Below, in pieces: positions 8,685-17,064 of a stretch of 64,000 bases of DNA. Under the pieces are notes generated by a model, which was not told the origin of the DNA, ran no database searches, and saw nothing but the letters and a program-made list of their open reading frames with translations. Made by a program: the position numbers and the translations under genes. Location of the stretch: contig HE613569.1 of assembly GCA_000283635.1 (NCBI GenBank), positions 149,501-213,500 of the forward strand, read 5' to 3'. Positions within the stretch are counted from its first letter, which is position 1; each line of letters opens with the position of its first letter. Source of the DNA: Streptococcus macedonicus ACA-DC 198 (GTDB taxonomy: Bacteria > Bacillota > Bacilli > Lactobacillales > Streptococcaceae).

Positions 8685-9869
8685 ATGACTGAATTTTCAA
8701 AAAGGATAGATTATTTGAAGGATTCTCCAACTTTAAAATTAAATGACAGGATAAATTTTTTAAAAGGACAGGGGAAAGATATAATCAATCTTACAGTAGG
8801 TGAACCGAATTACTATGAACCAATAGTATCAAGTGAAGCTGCAATTTCTGCTATACAAAAGCATTTCACACATTACACGAATAGTTCAGGGATTCTTTCA
8901 TTAAGAAAGAATATATGTGAGAAGCTTAGTAAAGAAAATAATTTGAATTATAGTCCGCAACAAATTACAGTATCTACGGGAGGAAAACAGGCACTTTTTA
9001 ATACTCTCTCAGTGCTGGTAAATTATGGAGATGAGGTTATCATCCCCACTCCTGCTTGGCCAAGCTACGAGGCACAAGTTAGACTTGTTGGTGGGATTCC
9101 TAATATGGTTCAATTAAATGAAGAAACAAATTTTAAACTTACTCCAGATGTATTGGAAAAAAATATTAGTAATAAGACCAAAGTCTTATTACTAAATAGT
9201 CCATCAAATCCTACAGGAGCAACATATCATAAAGAAGAAATGGTAGAATTAGCCAGAATTATTGAAGAAAATGGATTAATTGTTATAAGTGACGAAATCT
9301 ATGAGAGATTGGTCTATGATATAGATTTTATTTCTCCCGCCTCTTTATCTGATTATATGTATGAAAATACAATTACTATTAACGGTTTTTCAAAATCATT
9401 TGGCATGACTGGTTGGAGAATAGGATATTCTGCTGCTCCTATTGAGATTGCAACAAAAATATCGGCTTTTCAAAGTCAAATTACAGCCAGTATTTCCTCT
9501 ATCTCTCAGGTAGCAGCAGAGAATGCGGTTTTAAATTTTGATTACTCACATGTAGAGGATTTAAAGACTTGTAGAGATTATTTAATGGATATTATAACAG
9601 ATAATACTGACTTATTATTACCTAATAGACCAGATGGAAGTTTTTATTTGTTCCCGAACTTAGAAAAATTATTCGGGAAGAAGTTTTTTGGACATATAAT
9701 TACTAGTGATGAGGACTTTTGTGAATTATTATTATCTGAGGTAGGAGTTGCATTAACTCCAGGGTCATTTTTCAATGCACCAAGGAATGTGAGAATATCT
9801 TATGCTAAGTCGTTTGATGAGATTCAGGAGGCAGGAAAAAGACTTATTAAATTTTTTGGAGATGAATAA
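8685..9869 (+). CDS. PLP-dependent class I/II aminotransferase of the island operon
   Basis: A 394-residue fold-type I aminotransferase close to the aspartate aminotransferase I-gamma group. The PLP lysine is in NGFSKSFGMTGWRIGY near residue 235, the cofactor aspartate in SDEIYERLVYD near 205, an SPSNPTG motif near 172, and a C-terminal substrate-carboxylate arginine in RISYAKS. AGGTG precedes the start. As the first enzyme gene after shp it probably makes or reshapes an amino acid for the two ATP-grasp ligases downstream. The real substrate is unknown, and a role in primary metabolism is less likely given the AT-rich island setting. Confidence 0.88.
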   Translation: MTEFSKRIDYLKDSPTLKLNDRINFLKGQGKDIINLTVGEPNYYEPIVSSEAAISAIQKHFTHYTNSSGILSLRKNICEKLSKENNLNYSPQQITVSTGGKQALFNTLSVLVNYGDEVIIPTPAWPSYEAQVRLVGGIPNMVQLNEETNFKLTPDVLEKNISNKTKVLLLNSPSNPTGATYHKEEMVELARIIEENGLIVISDEIYERLVYDIDFISPASLSDYMYENTITINGFSKSFGMTGWRIGYSAAPIEIATKISAFQSQITASISSISQVAAENAVLNFDYSHVEDLKTCRDYLMDIITDNTDLLLPNRPDGSFYLFPNLEKLFGKKFFGHIITSDEDFCELLLSEVGVALTPGSFFNAPRNVRISYAKSFDEIQEAGKRLIKFFGDE

Positions 9870-9871
9870 TA

Positions 9872-10510
9872 ATGGTTGCTGGTGACTACAAATCGCTTGT
9901 TGATACAGTTATTGAAAAAGCAAGAAAAGAAAAAGATATTTTGATTGCTTTAAGATTATTATTAACATTAGATGGAAAACAAGAATTTGATGAAGCAATA
10001 CTTCCTTTATCAAATAGAGATGTTAAAGTTATTGAGAATCTGCAAATTTTACCTGAGGATTCTGAACAAACAATAAAACTACATTGTTATTTTAGAAATA
10101 ACAAAATAGAATTTTCTGATGTAGAACTATTAGAAGATGAAAATTGTAAATTTGTACTATCTTTTATGCTATCTAAAGATAGGTGGCATGAAATTTGTAA
10201 ACAAGATAGTGAAGTGATGAGAAAAGAGTATAAAAGATGCTATAGTTTACTTAAAAAATTAGATGAAGCTGGTTTGCAACAACGTTTATTAAGAATAAAA
10301 TATTATTTGTTACATATGGCTCCGGTAATTTATTATGTAGGAGCGTCGTGCTATTCAAATTTTGATTATCTTAATAATTTAAGTAGCAAAACTAAAGAAA
10401 TTAACAGAAATTGTCTACTAGAATATTGGCTTGAAAGTCCATTGGAAAAGTGGGAAGAAAACGACTACATATTTGTATGTTTTACGGATTATATACTGAA
10501 CTTGAATTAG
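9872..10510 (+). CDS. Unknown island protein, possible N-terminal part of a split gene
   Basis: No family is recognised. The 212-residue soluble, charged protein starts 2 bases after the aminotransferase stop, so it is translationally coupled to it. Its 3' end overlaps the next open frame by 61 bases. The distance from this start to the end of the next frame is one base short of a whole number of codons. A single-base change near the T-run around 10480-10487 would join both into one protein of about 521 residues. It could be an intact separate gene, one half of a frameshifted gene, or a programmed-frameshift pair. Confidence 0.65.
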   Translation: MVAGDYKSLVDTVIEKARKEKDILIALRLLLTLDGKQEFDEAILPLSNRDVKVIENLQILPEDSEQTIKLHCYFRNNKIEFSDVELLEDENCKFVLSFMLSKDRWHEICKQDSEVMRKEYKRCYSLLKKLDEAGLQQRLLRIKYYLLHMAPVIYYVGASCYSNFDYLNNLSSKTKEINRNCLLEYWLESPLEKWEENDYIFVCFTDYILNLN

Positions 10511-11436
10511 ATAATAAAGTACAAAAACTAAAGGAGAAGTGGGAGAAAATATCGAAAACAACTGTTATTTATAGAGGAATTAATGGTTTATCTCTACAAA
10601 AGTCAGAAGAGTTCATTCAAAACGAAGACCTCCTTTCTAAATTCGTTTTCGATTCAGATTTGAGTAGCGAATTGTACGATACATTTGGAGTGAAATCTAA
10701 CAGTTTAGAAGAATTTCAAACAAGTATTAAAGAATATTTTCAAAGAGATTTATCCCATCTTGAAGAGCGTTTTCTAGATTTATTAAATTTTATTTTTCTA
10801 CGTTTATCCGATATTACTCACAGTGATATTGCATTTTCAAGATATTTTGGTAATGTTGGCTTATTAATAAAATTAGATTCAGAAAAAGATTATCAAAATA
10901 TTATCTCTCTTAGTCCTAAAAATTATTATTGTCTTGTTACCCCAAGTAAAAATATGTTAGAGAATGTTCTAGTTGATTTACTTTCAAAAATTGGAATGGC
11001 AATAAATTCACGTATGCTGTACAATGGATGGCATTATATGCCAGGGAATTTTATTAATTGTGAGCAGGTTGATTTTAGTGAACGGGATTTTTATTTTTCA
11101 GCAGTTTTGTCTGATGTTACGAATAAAGATAAATATCATCATGTTGGTCACGTCAAATTGGATATTAATAATTGTATAAGAGTTCCTTTAACTATGACTA
11201 TTAATGGTAGAGCATACAAAGCATTAATGGATGTGAGAACTTTTAGAAGAGGAGATAATGAATATTCAATAAGCGACCTAGAAAATGTAATAATATATTC
11301 TAAGTACGTTAAAGTCATTGGACAAGCAATTTTTGATATAATTACAGATAAAAAAGATTTTTCTTTTGCGTTACAACAAGTAAATAGAGATAATTATACT
11401 AAAAATTTAGCTGAATTGAAGAAAAAGAGGTATTAA
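10450..11436 (+). CDS. Unknown island protein, possible C-terminal part of a split gene
   Basis: No family is recognised. The frame opens at a GTG at 10450 inside the preceding gene; the first ATG is at 10477 and neither has a convincing ribosome-binding site, which suggests either coupling or a frameshift from the preceding frame. Up to 328 residues, no signal peptide or membrane helix. It has conserved-looking blocks such as FGNVGLLIKLDSEKDY and NGRAYKALMDVRTFRRGD. It ends one base before the start of the first ATP-grasp gene. A role in assembling or tailoring the operon product is inferred from position only. Confidence 0.65.
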   Translation: MGRKRLHICMFYGLYTELELDNKVQKLKEKWEKISKTTVIYRGINGLSLQKSEEFIQNEDLLSKFVFDSDLSSELYDTFGVKSNSLEEFQTSIKEYFQRDLSHLEERFLDLLNFIFLRLSDITHSDIAFSRYFGNVGLLIKLDSEKDYQNIISLSPKNYYCLVTPSKNMLENVLVDLLSKIGMAINSRMLYNGWHYMPGNFINCEQVDFSERDFYFSAVLSDVTNKDKYHHVGHVKLDINNCIRVPLTMTINGRAYKALMDVRTFRRGDNEYSISDLENVIIYSKYVKVIGQAIFDIITDKKDFSFALQQVNRDNYTKNLAELKKKRY

Positions 11437-11437
11437 A

Positions 11438-12709
11438 GTGAAAAGAATTTTATTCATTAATTTGCGTTCACATTATGTTGAACGTATGGAGCCATTGTAC
11501 GCAGCAAAAAAATTAGGGGTTGAAGTTGTGCTTCTTGCAGATATAAAGCCACAAATTGATGATGGATACATATCAGAAGATAATTTTATTATTACGGATA
11601 CATATGATATGGCTAATGCACTTCAAAAAGTTATAGAGTTTGCTAAAGATAAGCCCATTGATGGTGTCCTAACTTGGTCAGATAGAGATGTCGAGTTAGT
11701 CTCACTTATTGCTGAAAAGTTAGATATACCTGCTCCAAATATTGAAGCAAGTAAGAATGCTAGGAATAAGTTTTTGATGCGGAAAGCTATTTCAGAAGAA
11801 AACCCAGAACTATGCCCAAAATTCTTGAGAGTTACAAATCTTAGCGAATTCAAAGAAGCAGTTGATGTAATAGGTACTCCAGGGGTATTAAAACCAGTAG
11901 GGGCTTCTGGTAGTAAAACGATTGTAAAAATATATTCGGAAACTAATTTGGAAAGTGTATTTGAACGAGTAAGGTCAGAAACTAGAATTTCAAGGGACAA
12001 AGTTTATAAATACTTTCCTGATGAATATATTTATGAAGAATTACTTTCTGGTGATGAAATGTCAGTAGAAGGTTTTGTTTCATCAGTAACTGGAGAAGTA
12101 GTGATAGCAGGTATGACTGATAAATATGTTACGGATGAGTATTCAACAGAATATAAAGAAGTAGAACCATCTCAAAAATCTCCTAAATTTCTTAAACTAT
12201 ACAGCGAAAAGGTAAAGTCTGCAGTAAAATCACTAGGACTTACAGCCTGTGCCTTTCATGCTGAAGTAAAAGTAGTCGGTGAGACTTTAAAAGTTATTGA
12301 GATAGCTGCACGACCGGGAGGCGGCTTTATAACAACACATTTAGTAAAATTGGCATCAGGAGTTTCATTTATTGAAGAAACCATAAAGAATGCTTTGAAT
12401 CAGCCAATCGATAAAAAAATCTTTTTTGAAAGTTGGTCTCAATCTCCTAAGTATGTTGTTGGGCAAGAAGATTTTATGTCTGAAAAAGAGGGTGAGGTGT
12501 CTAGAGTAGGAGGTCTACCAGAAATCTTTGAAGATTCTAATGTTAGATTGTTTATTCCTTTGAAAGAGGTTGGAGATGAAGTTATTCTTCCTCCTAAAAA
12601 TTACGGCTCACTTTACACAGGTAGAATAATTGTAGCTGCTTCAAATATAAAAGAAGTTGAAAAGTCACTATTAAGAGCAAAAAATAAATATAGATTTGAA
12701 GTAAAGTAA
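11438..12709 (+). CDS. ATP-grasp ligase 1 of the island operon
   Basis: A 423-residue carbon-nitrogen ligase of the ATP-grasp fold (carboxylate-amine, L-amino acid ligase type). It shows an N-terminal Rossmann-like preATP domain, an ATP-binding loop KPVGASGSKTIV near residue 150, acidic metal-binding residues in AFHAEVK and VIEIAARPGGG (270-300), and a C-terminal cap. It starts at GTG 11438, one base after the previous stop, with AGAGG upstream. Such enzymes activate a carboxylate as acyl phosphate and join it to an amine. Together with the second ATP-grasp and the aminotransferase it points to a small modified peptide or amide. Confidence 0.85.
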   Translation: MKRILFINLRSHYVERMEPLYAAKKLGVEVVLLADIKPQIDDGYISEDNFIITDTYDMANALQKVIEFAKDKPIDGVLTWSDRDVELVSLIAEKLDIPAPNIEASKNARNKFLMRKAISEENPELCPKFLRVTNLSEFKEAVDVIGTPGVLKPVGASGSKTIVKIYSETNLESVFERVRSETRISRDKVYKYFPDEYIYEELLSGDEMSVEGFVSSVTGEVVIAGMTDKYVTDEYSTEYKEVEPSQKSPKFLKLYSEKVKSAVKSLGLTACAFHAEVKVVGETLKVIEIAARPGGGFITTHLVKLASGVSFIEETIKNALNQPIDKKIFFESWSQSPKYVVGQEDFMSEKEGEVSRVGGLPEIFEDSNVRLFIPLKEVGDEVILPPKNYGSLYTGRIIVAASNIKEVEKSLLRAKNKYRFEVK

Positions 12710-12750
12710 ATATGTAATTTAAAATTGACATTCATTAATAAGGGGATACT

Positions 12751-14004
12751 ATGAATTTTTTTAATAAAAAACTTTTCTCCTATTCAACGTCTGTAAAATT
12801 TTATTTAATAGGAACTTTCATATCTAGTATAGGTGATGGAATGTTTTCCTTAGCTGTTAGTAAGTTAGCTTTTGATAAAACTGGTACAGTAGCTGGAGTT
12901 GGTGGTGTGATTATCATTCAGTCTATAACAACGTTTTCGCTTAACCTACTTGCGGGCTATGTTGCTGATGCATATGATTCTAAAAAGATTTCAATTTATT
13001 CAGATTTAATACAAGCGATATTAATAATATTGTATGCCTTCTCATTAATTTATCTTAACGGTGGAAGTTTGCTTTTATTTTTATTAACGACTGTTATTAG
13101 TTGTATATCTCCTTTTTTTAGAGCTGCAAATTTTAAGCTTCTTCCAGAGATTGATAGAAAAGATTTAAGTTTGGTTAAATTAAATGGGCTAAGAAGTTCT
13201 GTTAAACAAGGAGGTTTACTACTTGGCTCCACTCTCATTGCACCTTTTATTTTTTTTAATTTGCTTCCACTTACTTTTCTATTAAATGGCATTAGTTTTC
13301 TTATATCTTGCTTATGTACATATAGGGTAATTCTTACAAGCACTACTAAAGAGGGAAGAATAGGGCCTTTATCGAAGATTTCAGAAATCTATAAAAGTTG
13401 GTTTTCATTAGTAAAGGAGCTATTTCTTAATCATAAAGTATTTTTCCTTGTTTTATTTTCAACTTTTGATTATTTGACAATAAATTTTATTAATTTAATA
13501 GGTATAAAATATGCTGAAACAGTATTACATAATTCAGCTTTTATTTCTCTCATTGATGGTGGCTATGCTGCAGGTGCAATTATTTCGTTTTTGTTAATTA
13601 ACATAGTCTTTTCAAAGTGTGACTTTAATTACATTTTATGGATAGGACTGTTTGTCCAAGGAATAACGATTATTTTAATGAACTATTTTTCAACGGCGTA
13701 TAGTACATTTATTCTAATATTTATTATAGGAGTTTTTACAGGTACCTCTATTTCCCTTTTTCAAACAATTCTGCATAAAGGAATATCTCAAAAATTTCAT
13801 GGAAAGATATCAAGCTTTAGGGATATGATGGTTTCCGGTGAAACACTTTGTATTATTCCAATATTTTCTTATATTATAAATTTTGATTTTAAAAGGGGAA
13901 TTTTGATTTTTGGAATTCTTATATTAACACTGTCGTCTATTTTAGCTTGGTTAGGTCTGACTAAATATTTTCCAAGTATAAAACTCAGAGAAAATGGAGA
14001 ATAA
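12751..14004 (+). CDS. MFS transporter, probable exporter of the island product
   Basis: A 417-residue membrane protein with about 12 hydrophobic helices and the major-facilitator N-terminal pattern (SIGDGMFSLAVSKLAFDKTG, then GYVADAYDSKK as loop 2-3). AAGGGG lies before the ATG. It sits between the two ATP-grasp genes, overlapping the second by its ribosome-binding site, which strongly suggests a linked function. Export of the operon product or self-immunity is inferred; uptake of a precursor is possible. Confidence 0.85.
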   Translation: MNFFNKKLFSYSTSVKFYLIGTFISSIGDGMFSLAVSKLAFDKTGTVAGVGGVIIIQSITTFSLNLLAGYVADAYDSKKISIYSDLIQAILIILYAFSLIYLNGGSLLLFLLTTVISCISPFFRAANFKLLPEIDRKDLSLVKLNGLRSSVKQGGLLLGSTLIAPFIFFNLLPLTFLLNGISFLISCLCTYRVILTSTTKEGRIGPLSKISEIYKSWFSLVKELFLNHKVFFLVLFSTFDYLTINFINLIGIKYAETVLHNSAFISLIDGGYAAGAIISFLLINIVFSKCDFNYILWIGLFVQGITIILMNYFSTAYSTFILIFIIGVFTGTSISLFQTILHKGISQKFHGKISSFRDMMVSGETLCIIPIFSYIINFDFKRGILIFGILILTLSSILAWLGLTKYFPSIKLRENGE

Positions 14005-14005
14005 A

Positions 14006-15232
14006 ATGAAAAAAAGAATATGTGTTATAAATACTGTGACTTGGCTTAGAGCACCTATTTCAAATTGGCTTAATGATAATCTTGATACTACCTTAATCTC
14101 GAGTTATCAAGTTGATAAATCATTGCTTAAAGATATTAATCAATTTATATATTTTGAAAAATACAATGATGATGAGGAGCTTGAGAATTTAGTTATTAAA
14201 CTTCACCAACAGGAGAAATTTGATTTACTTATTGCTCTCTCTGAAAAGGATATTTTGCGAGTAGCAAAGTTGAGAGAGCTTTTGGGAATACAAGGGCAAA
14301 ATTATTTTTCAGCACTTCTTTATAGGGACAAATATATCATGAAGCAATTTGCTAAAATAATCGGATTAAATGTTCCAGAATTCAGCACTTTTTCGGAGCC
14401 TTGTGAGTTGATGGAAAAGGTTTCAAAAATTGGTTTTCCTATCTTAATCAAGCCTTTATCAAAATCGGGTTCTGAGGGAGTTCAGGTTCTAAAAAATAAA
14501 GAGGAGTATGATGACTACTTAGAAAAGAAGAGTCTCTGGGGAGAAAATTATGATGTAGAACAGTTTATTTTAGGTGATATGTATCATGTTGACGGAATTG
14601 TTGAAAATAATAAGCTTAAATTTGTATCAGTTTCTAAATACTGGAATAGTCTAGGAAAAAGTACAACATTAATGGAAAGTACGCAAAATACAACAATAAC
14701 TTTTGCAGACTTTACAATAAATAAATCAGATTGGGAGTTTTTACTATTAAAAGGGGAGACTAAAAAATTTGTGGAAAAATCTAATTTTAATAATGGCACT
14801 ATCCACGCAGAGTTTATAATTTCAGAGAAAGATAAAACGCCTTATTTTATAGAAATAGCAAGCCGTACAGGTGGTCTAATGATAAGCGATACGATTGAAA
14901 AAAAATATGGCATTATCATGAATGAAGTTTCCTTTTATTTACAAGTTGGACAAAAAGTGACTTATCCTTTAAAAAATGAGCCAGAAAATTTTGGTTTTTT
15001 AACAGTTTTTCCACAGAATAAAAAATTAATTGAATATGACGTAAGTAAAATTAAGCAAGATTTAAATGTCATTGATTTTTATGAAAATCATAAAATAGGT
15101 AAGCACTACAAATCTACGGAATATATGAATCATATAGGTATTATTTTATTTAAAGGTACCAGTCAAGAGAATATGAAACAAAAAATACAATATTTAACAC
15201 GACTTATTGATTCAAATATAAAGTGGGAATAG
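14006..15232 (+). CDS. ATP-grasp ligase 2 of the island operon
   Basis: A 408-residue second ATP-grasp enzyme, only distantly similar to the first. The ATP-binding segment is FPILIKPLSKSGSEGVQ near residue 150 and the metal/substrate region HAEFIISEKD...FIEIASRTGGLM near 275-295. The ATG at 14006 is one base after the MFS stop, with GGAG at 13997-14000; the in-frame ATG at 13994 is too early for that site. Two ATP-grasp enzymes in one operon suggest two successive ligations, or two different amide bonds. A strong terminator follows. Confidence 0.85.
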   Translation: MKKRICVINTVTWLRAPISNWLNDNLDTTLISSYQVDKSLLKDINQFIYFEKYNDDEELENLVIKLHQQEKFDLLIALSEKDILRVAKLRELLGIQGQNYFSALLYRDKYIMKQFAKIIGLNVPEFSTFSEPCELMEKVSKIGFPILIKPLSKSGSEGVQVLKNKEEYDDYLEKKSLWGENYDVEQFILGDMYHVDGIVENNKLKFVSVSKYWNSLGKSTTLMESTQNTTITFADFTINKSDWEFLLLKGETKKFVEKSNFNNGTIHAEFIISEKDKTPYFIEIASRTGGLMISDTIEKKYGIIMNEVSFYLQVGQKVTYPLKNEPENFGFLTVFPQNKKLIEYDVSKIKQDLNVIDFYENHKIGKHYKSTEYMNHIGIILFKGTSQENMKQKIQYLTRLIDSNIKWE

Positions 15233-15309
15233 CGTATTTATAATTAAAGCTAACTCTACCTTACTTATCCTAATTGGTAACTTTATAACTGAGAATTTTT
15301 TAAAATATA

Positions 15310-15353
15310 AAAGCGAACAACATTGGTTAGAACTCCAATTTGTTCGCTTTTAT
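15310..15353 (+). terminator. Terminator of the island operon
   Basis: AAAGCGAACAA (15310-15320) pairs perfectly with TTGTTCGCTTT (15340-15350), with an inner ATTGG/CCAAT stem. The gap 15233-15524 holds nothing else that I recognise. Confidence 0.9.
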
Positions 15354-15524
15354 TTATGGTTGGTAATTGGGTAAAGTTTACATGTTAGGTAAATAAGGAT
15401 ATTGATTATGCAGTAATTGCTAAGTTAGTTACTTTGCAGTGTTTTGTTGTGTTTTTATAAATTTCTAGTTGCTAAAAATAGTGCTATTTAATATTAAATA
15501 TTTTCTGATTACTTCCAGTTAGAG

Positions 15525-15860
15525 TTAGTGTTTTCTATGAGGAAATGCTTCTGAGATATCTTTCTCAACTTCTATAAATATAGTATTAAGAATTTCTCGT
15601 TCATCATCTAATTTGTATTTTGTGATTAAATTGTCTTTAAGATTGAATGCCTTAATTTTATTTTGCGTCATTTCAAATAGAATAGCCCACTTTAATTTAT
15701 CTCGCTCTACTTTAGAAAAGTTCTTAATATCACTAACATCAAAATCAGACAAAAATCTTGTAACATCAACTCGTGAATAAATTGTTTGTCCTAATAGTTC
15801 ATCAAGCGATAGGAGTGATGTTACTAAGTCAAAATATCTAATGCGAAAAAATGTTATCAT
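15525..15860 (-). CDS. Hypothetical protein, probably truncated
   Basis: A 111-residue charged protein that I do not recognise. Its first 30 codons run antisense to the 5' part of the integrase, where no natural gene overlap is expected. The more protein-like portion begins around LDELLGQTIYSRVDVTRFLSDFDV. This suggests that a deletion joined two element genes near 15800, removing the 5' ends of both. It may not be expressed. Confidence 0.35.
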   Translation of the reverse strand: MITFFRIRYFDLVTSLLSLDELLGQTIYSRVDVTRFLSDFDVSDIKNFSKVERDKLKWAILFEMTQNKIKAFNLKDNLITKYKLDDEREILNTIFIEVEKDISEAFPHRKH

Positions 15861-16706
15861 ACGCTTATTTGGAGATAAGAAAATTTCAAAAATAAAACCT
15901 AGTGAATATCAACGTATTATGAATGAGTATGGTAAAAAGGTATCAAGAAAACATTTAGGTCGGTTGAATAGTAATATAAAATCAAGTATTCATATGGCGA
16001 TTGCTGATAAAATTGTCATTGAGGATTTTACAGCCTATGTAGAATTATTTTCTTCAAAACAAGGTCAAGAGACCGAAGAAAAGTATCTTCACACGGAAAA
16101 AGATTACCAAACTGTTTTAATCTATTTAAAAGCTAAGTTTGATTATCAAAATTCAATTGTTCCCTATATTATATTTTTCTTTTTAAAACAGGTATGAGAT
16201 TTGCAGAATTGGTTGGTTTAACTTGGGAAGAGATTGATTTTGAAAAAGAAGAAATTAGAACATATAGACGTTATAATACTGCTACACATCAATTTACAGG
16301 ACCAAAGAATAAAACTTCTGTAAGGAGTATCCCAATAACTGCTGATATGCTAAAAGTATTTGCTTTCTTAAAGAAAATGCAAGAAAAGACTAACAAAGAA
16401 CTAGGAATTAGTAATGAAAATAATCTGGTTTTCCAACATTTTGGTTATGTTCACGATATGCCAGATATTGCAACTGTCAATAAGGCTATGAAAATAATGC
16501 TTACTGAACTTGACATTTATCCCATTATCACAACAAAAGGTGCACGCCATACTTATGGTAGCTATCTTTGGCATAATGGAATTGACCTTGGTGTTATTGC
16601 AAAAATATTAGGTCATAAAGATATTTCTATGCTAGTTGAAGTTTACGGACATACCTTACAAGAAAAAATTAATGAGGAATTTCTAGCTGTTAAACATTTA
16701 TTATAA
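15841..16706 (+). pseudogene. Tyrosine recombinase/integrase, truncated and frameshifted
   Basis: Phage/ICE-type integrase for insertion at tRNA-Lys. The first part (15841-16197) carries the core-binding domain; the second (16194-16706) the catalytic domain with arginine in TGMRFAELVGLTWEEIDF, the H-x-x-R pair in KGARHTYGSYLWH, and LGHKDISMLVEVYGH before the catalytic tyrosine region. A one-base shift near the T/A-runs at about 16180-16190 breaks the frame just before TGMRFAE. The N-terminal arm-binding domain is missing (in-frame TAA upstream near 15780). The element is therefore probably unable to move by itself. Confidence 0.85.
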
Positions 16707-16710
16707 AATA

Positions 16711-16733
16711 GCAACAAATTTCGCAACAAATTG
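16711..16733. repeat. Candidate integrase arm-type sites, right end
   Basis: GCAACAAATTT is followed by CGCAACAAATTG just after the integrase stop, matching the tandem repeat at 7551-7573 near the opposite end. Confidence 0.45.
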
Positions 16734-16800
16734 ATTTTAGAACAAGCAAAAAGCCCTAAACAAAGGGCTTTTTCTTATGATATTTAATCCTCCCTATAGG
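16723..16800. repeat. Right attachment repeat (attR) overlapping the tRNA-Lys 3' end
   Basis: Imperfect copy of 7383-7459, including the same AAAAAGCCCT...AAGGGCTTTTT hairpin (about 16748-16773), which serves as the tRNA terminator on the minus strand. Because it abuts the intact tRNA it is probably the element-borne copy that restores the gene. Confidence 0.8.
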
Positions 16801-16860
16801 GCTCGAACCTATGACCCATGGATTAAGAGTCCACTGCTCTACCAACTGAGCTAAGGAAGG
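16788..16860 (-). tRNA. tRNA-Lys (anticodon CTT)
   Basis: Reading the minus strand: acceptor CCTTCCT pairs with AGGGAGG, D-arm GCTCAGTTGGTAGAGC, anticodon stem GTGGA/TCCAT with loop CTCTTAA giving anticodon CTT, and T-arm ATAGGTTCGAGCCCTAT. No CCA is encoded. It lies immediately downstream of 6S RNA on the same strand and is the integration target of the island. Confidence 0.93.
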
Positions 16861-16864
16861 ATAA

Positions 16865-17058
16865 GAAGCTGTATTGGCACCGTGATTCACGATTTGTATT
16901 GAACCCGCGATCTACAAGCAGGTGGGCAACTCGCTTCTCCTTAGTTGCTTCCGCATGTAACGGCTTGCATACTGGAGAAAGACTACTGTTTCCCGAAATA
17001 CAAATATTTAGTCGGTCAATACATTGATGTGAATTCGTATGCCACAGCAATAACCTAT
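16865..17058 (-). ncRNA. ssrS: 6S RNA
   Basis: About 194 bases with a 6S-like architecture: terminal stem from GCTGTGGCA near the 5' end with TGCCAATACAGC at the 3' end, a second long stem ATTTGTATT/AATACAAAT flanking the central bubble, and a GC-rich apical part. It is placed next to rarA, as in Bacillus, where 6S-1 lies close to yrvN (rarA). A good sigma-A promoter is just upstream. 6S RNA binds housekeeping RNA polymerase. The region has no credible coding frame. Assignment is by structure and position. Confidence 0.75.
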
Positions 17059-17064
17059 GTATCT

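Larger units (their letters stand above)
7383..16800. mobile_element. tRNA-Lys(CTT) genomic island carrying the rgg/shp biosynthetic operon
   Basis: Direct repeats at 7383-7459 and 16723-16800 match over about 77 bp with roughly six differences. Each ends in the last bases of tRNA-Lys. The tRNA is intact only at the right end, so the right copy was probably brought in by the element and the left copy is the displaced original tail. An integrase gene lies next to the right end, pointing at the tRNA. The contents are visibly AT-rich, with AGA and ATA codons unlike the CGT-rich neighbours. tRNA-Lys(CTT) is a known integration site for streptococcal ICEs. No conjugation or replication genes remain, so it is a decayed or minimal island. 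Confidence 0.8.

Noticed and set aside
8685..15232. A bacteriocin or RiPP cluster.
   Set aside because: Apart from the SHP pheromone there is no precursor peptide, leader protease, lanthionine or radical SAM enzyme; the enzymes are aminotransferase and ATP-grasp types.
16823..17050. A 75-residue minus-strand open frame.
   Set aside because: It lies inside the tRNA-Lys and 6S RNA genes and has no ribosome-binding site.
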